Below are positions 55,201-64,000 of a stretch of DNA of 64,000 nt, one piece after another. Source of the DNA: Branchiostoma lanceolatum. Taxonomy: Eukaryota > Chordata > Leptocardii > Amphioxiformes > Branchiostomatidae. Position 1 is the stretch's first letter. The number at the start of each line of letters is the position of its first letter. The notes beneath the pieces are model-generated. The model had not been told where the DNA came from and made no database searches. It saw only the letters and a program-made list of their open reading frames with translations. The position numbers and the translations under genes are program-made. The stretch spans positions 36,773,193 through 36,837,192 of the forward strand of contig NC_089723.1 of assembly GCF_035083965.1 (NCBI RefSeq). The letters run 5' to 3'.

Positions 55201-58200
55201 GCGTGTGGCGGGTGCCAGAAAAATACTATATAGTGTTGAAATATTTGCATTGGTTTAATGTTTGAGGTGTCTACTTTACCGCGAACCTAACACGACCGCG
55301 AAAATTCTTCTTCTGCCTATCTACCCATTTGTTTCAACCGCGAGCTTCGAACCATCACGAGCACTCCATTTTCTCCCTACCGCGAAATTAAATCCTTTCG
55401 AACTTGGATCCATTTAAAAACCCTTTTCAAGTGATGCTCAAGGTCTATTATTGCTCAATTACTCGTCACCGACAAAGCACGACATTTTCAAGGTCGCCTT
55501 TGAAGTGCACGTGTTCATTTCCCACACTTTATTTAGAATAATCAATGTCCCTTATTTAGAAAAAAAAATCAATTTTGCTTCGTACAAGCATCACCAAACA
55601 AAATAGACTCATACGTAGGCTTCTATGTTCTGCTCGATGAGTCTACAGTCAAGGCGAGAGTTCGGAGATCTCATACCTCCGTGATATATTTAGAGATTTA
55701 AAATGTCTTGTTTTATCTTGTGTCATTGACCATGTAAAGAAGACAGTGATTATGCAAGCAAGATTTTGATTACATGCATGATTGATTATAATTGACTGTC
55801 TTCTCTACTAAAATCACATTGTACATGGGAAAGTCCTTTCCTTTAAACGTTTCATCATTGATTGTGCAACTTGTTGACACAAACACGTACAAGAACTTTC
55901 GTAAGGTCGTCTACAAAGGTACACAAAGGTACATAAAGGTACATGCAATGATCCTAGCCTATTTATAACAAGGTATGTCCATATGTCCTTAAGTACAGTT
56001 CCCACTACAGTTCCTGATATCTAAACTTTTTTTTTATTCCATTTACCTATTTGCACACTATAAGGAATTTCTTCGTAAAACTGATTGGATGTACCTATAG
56101 AATGCAATTATTTTGAGCAAGTGGAAAGGAAAGGGAATAACTTTGAGTTTTAGCATCATCTTTTAACTATATTTGACATGATGAAGTGAAGTTAATTTCA
56201 ATCACATTTGGATAGATGTAAAACGGAAGTATTATCGTCATTATTGACTTATAGGAAACTATGCCTACTTCAACACCACCGGCAAAGCTACGTCACAAAC
56301 CGCCATCCTACGGACGATGCAACTTGGGTCGCTCATCCGCCACTGTCTGACGTTCTACTTCTACATGGCGGGAACTGATGTCGGTTCTTTGGTTGTTCTA
56401 CAAAATGTAGTTGGCGAGGTAAGTTAGCAGTTTATGAATTCCACCCTCCCATGACAGGCCCACCGCTTGTGTACATGAAGTAACGACCCTGGCGTACCGG
56501 CCTGCGATCCGTCCTTCCCGCTGCGTTAGCGGTGACCAGCCGCCCCCAGCCAATCACGTCGCCGCCTTCGGTCAAGACGGAACGTGATTGGCTGTTAACT
56601 TTCCCTCCACCAACAGCAATACACCGATCCTGTCGAACACCAGATCAAACGTATGGAACCCCCTGAGAACCCCCAGTTCGAATTCGAACACCTCCGTCAA
56701 AAACAGCGCTAGTAGGACAGACATGGCTCGTGTAAAGTAGATAACGTATATCTGAGACAGGTTTTTCACTGTAATGGTTGCATTTTTTGCTCAGGACACA
56801 AACGAATGGAAGAGGACACTTACTCGGACTCTCAATAGGAGGGAGCTTGTACCACATTGGCAGCTACTACAGCGCCCGCTAGCGTATAGTTTCGCCTCTT
56901 CCGTACTGGTGTGTGATAGTGATTAATTTACCGGTGAACAGGGAAGTAAAATAAACGCATTTACATTCTTATTTACTGAAGATCATGCAGCATTTTTGCA
57001 TGCAGTCAGAACAGTGGGAACCCTGTTACAGATATACGTACCCTGTTTTACACATGCATCGGCTGTTTGTCAAAAACCGGGAGCTGATTCCCACCAACAA
57101 GGTAATGATGTGCGACACCTACCGCTTCAGCATTGACCGAAAACAGTAGGCTCTCGCTGCAATTACGTGCACCCCCTCCTCAAACAACTCTACTTGATGG
57201 ATACAGACTTCAACAAAGAATGCAGCCCAGTTTTCTTTGACCCGCTTTGAAAGTGTTTTAGAGCCCAAAAACTTAACGAAAGTCAGTCGACATTATTTTC
57301 CACCTGGCCGCGGCAGCCATTTTTGTCCGTCAAGCCCTGTTTTTGACGGAGGTGTTCGAAATAGAACAGGGGGCGTGGCTTTGGGATCGGTCTATTCCAA
57401 CGTCGGAATCCGGAGCACTATCATCTGGTTGGCTGTAAGGCTTGCCAGCACTAGATAAGAACTTGGCGTATATAGACTCGATGGACTCTGAGGCCGACGT
57501 TTTGTGGTGATATTGAGTTATGCGGGTTTTCCGGACAGGTCTGTATCTTATGGTATCCCACGGGCTTCTAACTTTATGTCATACTTGGGCCGTAATAATG
57601 ATCGATAAGGGTGTTTCGAACCGGGTGAAATATGTAAAATACAACACGGTGCATTTCGTATCACCCGAGGTCCCAGCCCGACAGAGGGTAGGATCATTCC
57701 ACGACCGAGGGTGATCCGGAATACACCGTGTTGTATTTTATTTATCATGTCATGCCCACCCAAGAAAGCACACCCCGTGCTGTATTCTATATTTATCGCC
57801 CAGTCCAGAACATCCGTATCGAACGTCATACCGGCCCAGGTTATCTTGGGTTATCACGCGGGCTTCTACTTTTATCACACGGGCTTCCATAGATTCATTT
57901 GAATGCAGGCGCAATCCGACCTGCGGTTGCGCTAGTACCTCCGGTGATACGGAATATACCGTGCTGTATTCTATATTTATCCCACGGGCTTCCATGGAAT
58001 AATTCGAACTCGCTTCTAGTGCGCATGCACCACTCTCGAAAATTAGAATAACGGATTCGGACGTTGGAATTGATGTTTTTTATAGTAATAAGTTTGCGGA
58101 CTCAAAATTCTGACTTGAAGTACGCATTGACATACGTACTTTCCTGAAAGGGCGTGCATAAAAAGAATGCAACAAGGTGTTTTCTGCATCACCCATGGGC

Positions 58201-61200
58201 CCTGTTTTCCTGTTTGTCTAGCTAGTACATTGATTGATGCAGAATACACAGTTCGACATTGTTCTATTGTCACTTCCCATCAGCAACGGCGAACCGAGCT
58301 CTGGTCAATGGAAGGAGACCAGGGACAGGAGTGGAAACGCGCCAAGGTTGACGTCACACCTCCACTGAATGGTAGCACACCGATGGGCTTCAGGGTTAGT
58401 ACACACATCATCAATGTCAGAAAATTAAATAAGCGGTATTTCTTTGACCAGCTATTGAGGAAAATGATTCACACCACGCCAGACTACGCTTCCATCTTAC
58501 TTTATGAACTATCTATTCTAAATTCTGTTTATGTTTAGTGTTGTCTACATCTACATTTACATTTATATCTACATTGCTAGTACCCCCAAATAGCCCCTTC
58601 AGGGGCAAAGTATGGGGGGAGTTGAAGTCCTGGGCTAATGCGGGCAGGCCTCCAGCCTGGCACGGAACAACTCAACGGTGGGAGCCGTCGAAATGCCCTA
58701 GCCTCGTCCCCGTTGTACCCTTTGCACTAGGCGGCGATTGCTGAGTGACCGATGCACGATGTAAAAGTAGGATTTAAAAGACAACAAAAGCCTACAAATT
58801 GTTGGTCGGTCATCAGTGGTCGCAGACGACTATTCAACTGCAGAGGACTGCAATGTTGTTAAATTACATTTTGTCAATGATGTAACAATATGAATCTAAG
58901 ACAAGGTTGCCAATGTTGACATATGTTGCGATGTTTAAATGATTGTTTTAGATCAACTTTGACGCAGTGGTCGGCTCCGGACAGCTGGGACTGATCGCTA
59001 TCGATGACGTCATTTTCATCAACGGGCCATGTGACAGTGATGGTAAGGCTTCTCTCAAAATTAACTTCCTGCCTGGCGCTGTAGTTGAGTTGTTCATAGC
59101 CCTAAACCCCATTTCAACCCCCACCCCCGAGAATACCCCAAGAAGTTTTTTTTTTTTTTTTACTTCGCGTTTTTGACAGACAAGGACGACGTGGCACTGC
59201 ACTCAAGTTTTTCATGACTTATTCTAACTGTGCCACGTACAGATAACAATATACTCATTTTTACACCTGGGTAGAGTGAGGAAAGTCGTGTAAAGTGCCT
59301 TTCCAAAGGGCACAACATAGGTGGCGTCAGGGAGCTTCGAACCCGGGACCGCTTGCCCGGGCCGAACGCCCAGTCGTTACGCCACACGATCCCACTGTAT
59401 ATGTAAGAAGGTAGTTTGGAGTAACACATTCTTAAAGTTGGGTTTACACACGCGTTTCATTGTGCTCCGAGTTTACTTGGAATTGGAAACGCATGTGTAA
59501 ACCGGGCCTAAAATTGGTAAATCATAACCAAGGCGATTCAATCAGGTGCAGATACTTGTGTAGTGTCCACTCTCAATTTATTCTTTAATGTGGTCTTTCG
59601 CTTATCACGTAATCACTCTACATTATACTAAGGTTAGATAGGAAAACTTACCAATAGAATAGCATCAAGCAAACACCAGTTAATTGTCCCTTGCCAACTC
59701 ACCAAGACGAAGACAACAATTAGCTTATCCTCCACTCACGACGATGTTTTCCGACTACGATAGGTTGTAACGTGTCGCTCGGTATGGAGAGTGGGCGGAT
59801 AACAGACGACCAGATCACCGCATCGTCCGCCGACGTGGGCTTCCCGCCATCTGCTGCCCGTCTCCATGGTAACGGCTCCTGGATACCTTCAATCCCTCAG
59901 AGTTCCTGGCTGCAAGTACAGTTCGCCAATACCATGATCTTAACAGGCATCAGGTTAGTAGTCATAATGACATGACAAGATATAAGTAGATCAAACTTTG
60001 CATCCAAGACGAAGGAAATAAGCTGGTACACGGTTTAAAGTGCGCATGAGCGAGGCCAATTCATGTCTAGACCATGCTTGATACCATCTACAGACGTGTT
60101 TTTTTTAATGTCTTAGGGGCTTTCAACTTTGACATATTACCCACAGTTCATCAGGCTTTTCATGTGCGTAGTTCAAATTGTGAACCGGCATATACGCTTC
60201 CTGTGGTGTGTACCACAGGAAGTTAATGTTCAGCCGACCCTTCGGCCTTCTTCAGTTATATTGAGTCAAATATATGCTTTCTTGTAATGTATTTTTTCTG
60301 CGGGAGAATTTCACGGCATGGCTAAGCCCTGTATTGGTAATCTGGACTTCATCTACTTAAAATTTACACTGGAAATGTATGGAAACAATGACACGTTTGA
60401 ATCCCTTCGTTTGTATTTCTCTCCATTTAGAACTCAAGGCTTTAGAACCGGATGGATAACGAAGTATACACTGCAGTACTCTGAAACATTGTCTTCAGGA
60501 TGGATGATATATAAGACATTTATAACAACAGACCAGGTGAAGTCCTTTTGACTCGTCGATTCAGAATGTTTCCCAACTGAAATATCATGTTGAAAGGTAA
60601 ATGTCAGTGTACCAGCAGCAGATCAGTAGCAGCCTTAGAATGGTGTCCAGATGCTTTAGACGTAGTTATGCATCACTATAATTGTCTCTATTGCCGCATA
60701 CGATGTTTGTGCGTGCTGTTTTGTTATGAACCTATGACAATCAGACATACATATTGGCATGCAATTAATGCCAAGATAACCTGACTGTAATTACATCAAA
60801 ATTTACCTGGCAACCTCCAAATTTTACCATATTACATGCCGGACAATATATATGTCACATCCTCTCATGCTAGCCCTACCGCATGTGTATATCAGGCAGC
60901 TCCCCATATCGGCCTGCAATCCGCTCTGCTCGCCAGCCAATCAAATACTTTCATTCCTGTTGGAATTAAAGCTATTAGCCAATCACGTTGCGGACGTAGC
61001 GAGAAGGACGGAGAGTAGACCGGTACGCCAGGGCCGTTACTTGATACGGACCACCCGCGGCCCTAGTATGAGAGGACGATACGTCATAGTCACGTAATTG
61101 CAAACACCCTATTACCATATTTTCCCATCCAGCTGACCGGAAACGTTGATGCTGACAGTGTGGTAGAACACCTGTTCTCGGGTCGGATCCAGGCACAGCG

Positions 61201-63942
61201 CATCAAGGTCACACCTTTACAGTTTCACGTGCAAGCCAGTCTCCGGCTTGAAATCATTGGATGTGGTGAGTCGCGTAAGATTCGTGCACATTGCAACACC
61301 AATTTGATGCAAAATCCACACACAAAGTTTTGAAAACTTGTACAGAAATCCTGTTGAAATATCATTCCGTCAGTCAGTAGGTAGTGAAGTTTCGCGTAAG
61401 ATACAGATTGCCTATCTCAAGATACTACGCTTAAGAAGTATGCAGCATTAAGACTGAAATTTGACATACATCTGAACGCTTTTCCTTATCTCAGCCTAAA
61501 GCGGTTAAACTTCTTTTTCTGGTTCAAGGTCTTGTTTGTTGCTTGAGTGTGAAAAGCTTTCAAAATCTACAAACCTACGCTGCAATCTCTGCAGTCTCCG
61601 CAGACCCTCTCCGCATCCTCAGCACGTCACACGAAAAAAAGGATACAGAAGATACGCAAAGGTTCTTAACCGACATCGTTCCATGGTTTCAGATGTACCG
61701 TGTCGTAATCTGACGGCCCCAGACAATGGCAACCTGAGTCCTGAGGGAGTGAACTACTATCAGGACGAGGTCACTTTCACCTGTAACCAGGGATACGAGC
61801 TGATCGGAGCCTCCAGTGTGACGTGCCAGGCTGACCAAACATGGAGTGGTTCTGTTCCTACGTGCCTACGTAAGACATTCAAAAGTACTGTACCAGAGCA
61901 CCTATTTTAGAGGATGGTGTAATATGGGGTCATCTAGTTTTTTTATATATACATCTGCACTGCAAGAGGTTACATGTACAGGAGCGGACTGTTTGCGTGG
62001 AATTTAACCAAAAAAGTCGAATGGTTTTAATGCTCAATGGAAGAGTTGTATATCTATGACTCCGAAATAAATTGTTACAGTTATCTATTTGTACATCAGT
62101 TACAGCTTGTGTTCACGGTGAGACTTTGGCTCTCACGGACTTAGTAACAGAAGGGTTCATCACATCGCCAAACTACCCTGACATCTACCCAAATAACATC
62201 GACTGTTCCTGGACCATCACTGCACCCTCGACCTCGCGAATCCAGCTGGATTTTGTGACGTTTGGCATTGAATATGGGAACAAGTACGTCATTCATATGA
62301 GATCTACATCATCCACATTAAAGTCGTATGAATCTAACTATTATTGTGTCTGCTTCCCCTTAAGTTAAGGAAAGTTCAGACAGGGAAACATATTGTTTTT
62401 CGAATGCTCCTTGAATTTTCGTGTTCTTGCCACCAATGGCAAGACTCAAACGATTTGGTGTGGTATGAATTCCAGTATTTAAATGACTTGGTACAAGTAT
62501 ACATGCTTTTTATTGACGTAATGAATCACTAATTGTACCTTGTGTCTACAATATCTAGTTGCCAGTACGACTTTGTACACGTGCTGGAGGGACATCTCAG
62601 TGGTGCTTCTTTCTTGGGTGTATTCTGTGGAACATCTCTTCCTCCCACCGTACGGACAGTCGGCAACGTCATGTCGGTCAAGTTCAGCTCGGACTACAGT
62701 GAAACACGTGCAGGGTTCAAGGCCAAGTACAGCATTGGTAAGTTCTGCATTTAATCAAGGTTCGTCGATATTCTGGGCGAAATTTAAGCTTGGCATTTTC
62801 ATTTACTTAAGAGTTCTAACAGTTCTTTTTATTAGTTTTCTTAAAGATAAACAAACACACATCTTAAACTTTAAAGGCAGATTCATCAAAGTAGATAAAA
62901 CGGCCAACAATAACAGCAATTAAGGAGACGTGTTCCCATGGAGACGGTGGTCTTTGAGTAAAAGTTCATGATGGAAAAAAGATCTTCATGTGCAGAAATT
63001 ATGGAATTGAATCCACCCGAATAACTTAGGTCGTTCAAAGTTTAAAGTCGTATCTAAGCAAAGAAGCCTATTGTAGAATGTTCTTATCAACGATATGAAT
63101 AATGCTCTGATTTACATAATCTATGTCTAATAATGGTCACGTTTACTTACCTTCTAAAGACTGCAAGTATGAGATTCCCATCACTTTGCTAATAGGGACT
63201 GCATTAGACTATCTCCTTTCCTCAAAATTGTCAAACATTACATTTGTCAACCAATCACACAAGTTATCAAACACGATTGTTACCTAAACATTAACTATCA
63301 TTTACTTGTTGATCAGTTACAGATTGTGTTTACGGCGAGAACTTGACTCTCACAAACTCAGTAACAGAGGGGTACATCACATCGCCAAACTACCCTGGCG
63401 ACTACCCAAATAACATTGACTGTTCTTGGACCATCACTGCACCGTCAACCTCGCGAATCCAGCTGGACTTTTTGGGGATGTTTAACATCGAAGATGGGGA
63501 TATCCAGTACGCATATCACATGAGACCTAATATCATCCACATCCAACTCTTAGCAATGTTCCGTTTCTATAAGATCAGAGAGAGAGGCATAATTTTGTTG
63601 GTTACCTGATGCTCCGTGATTTTCGTGTTCTTATGACAAACTATGACAAGAATCAAACTATTCTGATTCCATAGAAACAACTCAACCAATACCATATTCA
63701 ACAGACTTTATCCATGTACGAGTATACTTTTTATTGATTTTGCCTTCTTTCTTGACTATTCAGTTGTCCGTACGATTATGTACAAGCCTTGGAGGGACAA
63801 ATCAGTTCTTTGTCCGTTTTGGGAAAGTTCTGTGGACTCACTCTCCCTCCGACTGTCCGGACAGTCGGAAACGTCATGACAGTTCGGTTCTACACAGACC
63901 CCAGTGTGTCACGTACAGGGTTCATGGCCAAGCACAGCGTTG
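52158..63942 (+). CDS. MAM/discoidin/CCP/CUB protein gene (paralogue B), continues past the window
   Basis: Thirteen exons join in frame: 52158-52224, 53759-53914, 56255-56418, 58284-58394, 58952-59042, 59764-59953, 60431-60536, 61133-61265, 61693-61869, 62100-62283, 62559-62737, 63317-63506, 63764-63942, giving about 642 residues and ending in phase 1 at GTAAGT. Order: signal peptide, MAM, discoidin, CCP, CUB, CUB. Exon sequence and intron positions of the first eight exons match paralogue A closely. The second MAM, both EGFs and the first CCP of A have no counterpart between 61265 and 61693. Further CCP or CUB exons and the C-terminus should lie beyond 64000. Confidence 0.85.
53290..53390. 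repeat. Hairpin repeat conserved in both paralogues, copy B
   Basis: Arms containing AAATACGGAACAGGAATTTA and its inverse flank a short AT loop; same family and same relative place as 34033-34132. Confidence 0.8.
53677..53758 (+). CDS. Possible alternative first exon / second signal peptide of paralogue B
   Basis: ATG 53677 opens [21 protein letters not shown], followed by G-A-A-V-F-V-G, and runs without a splice straight into the MAM domain. The basic n-region and hydrophobic core fit a signal peptide. The same MAM exon can be reached from the signal exon at 52158 through the TTCGTAG acceptor at 53758, so two N-termini are possible. The homologous stretch in paralogue A is frameshifted. Confidence 0.5.
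53759..59042 (+). CDS. MAM domain of paralogue B (four exons)
   Basis: Exons 53759-53914, 56255-56418, 58284-58394, 58952-59042 mirror those of A. The exon 58284-58394 has an insertion of five codons (N-G-S-T-P-M-G in place of N-G). Introns are larger than in A because of inserted repeats. Confidence 0.87.
56445..56600. mobile_element. MITE-like remnant related to 43792-43968
   Basis: CCTCCCATGACAGGCCCACC and CCTGGCGTACCGGCCTGCGA match the other copies. A nearby inverted pair, CCAATCACGT ... ACGTGATTGG, forms a hairpin. The right end is not clear. Confidence 0.5.
57636..57739. repeat. Inverted repeat in a mosaic repeat region
   Basis: Arms 57636-57666 and 57709-57739 (AAAATACAACACGGTG and its inverse CACCGTGTTGTATTTT) flank ~40 bases. 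Diverged copies of the arm recur to about 57990 (ACCGTGCTGTATTCTATATT), and CACGGGCTTC-type boxes occur at 45200 and 57560-57990. Probably nested small DNA transposons; the whole block 57520-58020 is non-coding. Confidence 0.65.
59142..59393 (-). repeat. tRNA-derived SINE, full-length copy 3
   Basis: Minus strand from 59393: GTGTGGCGTAACGA (A box), GGGTTCGAAGC (B box), body, then a tail and poly(A) (T run at 59144-59160). The tail bases at 59205-59240 resemble the 3' end of the LINE at 3810-3850: GTGGC, CACTCAAGT, GACTTATT, then GCCAC in the same order and spacing. Confidence 0.78.
59764..61265 (+). CDS. F5/8-type (discoidin) domain of paralogue B
   Basis: Exons 59764-59953, 60431-60536, 61133-61265, with the same phases and limits as in [37 protein letters not shown]. 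The second exon differs most (ten or so substitutions). Confidence 0.9.
60861..61075. mobile_element. MITE-like element, 215 bp
   Basis: Begins CCTCTCATGCTAG and ends with its near inverse CTAGTATGAGAGG. Inside are CCAATCA boxes and an inverted CCGGTACGCCAGGGCCGT block shared with 43792 and 56445. It sits in the intron before the last discoidin exon. Flanking target duplications are not evident. Confidence 0.65.
61693..61869 (+). CDS. CCP domain of paralogue B
   Basis: [47 protein letters not shown]. It most resembles CCP 2 of paralogue A (C-R-N-L-T-A-P), so the deleted or never-gained block corresponds to MAM 2 through CCP 1. Confidence 0.9.
62100..62737 (+). CDS. CUB domain 1 of paralogue B
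   Basis: Exons 62100-62283 and 62559-62737, phase-2 internal intron: [33 protein letters not shown], then [31 protein letters not shown]. Two residues are missing after D-F-V compared with CUB 1 of A. Confidence 0.88.
63317..63942 (+). CDS. CUB domain 2 of paralogue B
   Basis: Exons 63317-63506 and 63764-63942: [33 protein letters not shown], then [31 protein letters not shown]. The internal donor GTACGC at 63507 is weak. No CCP exon was found between the two CUBs (62738-63316), unlike paralogue A. Confidence 0.83.
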
Positions 63943-64000
63943 GTAAGTATGGCACTCTTTGCTTTGGTCCATGGACATTTTTGGGAGATATCAAACTTCG

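Noticed and set aside
60190-60262. Further hammerhead ribozyme on the minus strand
   Set aside because: CTGAAGA and a possible GGCCGA/TCGGC stem are present, but the second box is GAAC and stem I does not pair well.

Overview
This is animal nuclear DNA: split genes with GT-AG introns, phase-1 EGF, CCP and MAM exons, many retroelement remnants and no operons. The mix of EGF, MAM, discoidin, CUB and sushi domains, a CYP4-type P450, Penelope-like elements and tRNA-derived SINEs suggests an invertebrate deuterostome. Amphioxus (Branchiostoma) is my best guess; this is inference, since no species marker was compared.

Layout. (1) Positions 1-27042, plus strand: the 3' part of a gene for a type I membrane protein, EGF2-MAM-EGF-MAM-EGF4-MAM-TM-tail (917 residues visible). 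All 18 exons join in frame. Its fourth visible intron is 16.4 kb long. That intron holds a Penelope-like element in head-to-head copies, a LINE with an intact ORF, several hammerhead-ribozyme-like motifs, and a complete or nearly complete antisense CYP4-like gene (16082 to 8925). (2) 27.4-28.6 kb: a tandem satellite. (3) 29225-30241: an intronless SLC35G-like transporter gene, then a 20-bp minisatellite. (4) 33205-48720, plus: a 25-exon gene for a secreted or surface protein, signal peptide-MAM-discoidin-MAM-EGF2-CCP2-CUB-CCP-CUB-CCP3-Thr-rich mucin stalk-hydrophobic C-terminus (1883 residues). (5) 52158 to beyond 64000, plus: its tandem paralogue, signal peptide-MAM-discoidin-CCP-CUB-CUB, continuing off the window. 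The paralogue lacks the second MAM and both EGFs at the matching place.

How the genes relate. The three multidomain genes are built from the same symmetric exon modules and look like products of exon shuffling and tandem duplication for cell-surface recognition or adhesion; no ligand can be read from sequence. The P450 (fatty-acid or eicosanoid omega-hydroxylase-type family) and the transporter are unrelated neighbours.

Most notable signals: at least eight hammerhead-like sites with covarying stems in Penelope-derived repeats; a SINE and a LINE with matching 3' tails; repeated fragments of the P450 haem-binding exon joined to trinucleotide arrays, one of them open and still carrying the haem Cys; a 69-bp in-frame duplication at another P450 exon boundary; and a second potential signal-peptide start kept in one MAM paralogue and broken by a 10-bp deletion in the other.

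All exon limits were set by eye from splice consensus, reading phase and domain continuity; none is backed by transcripts.
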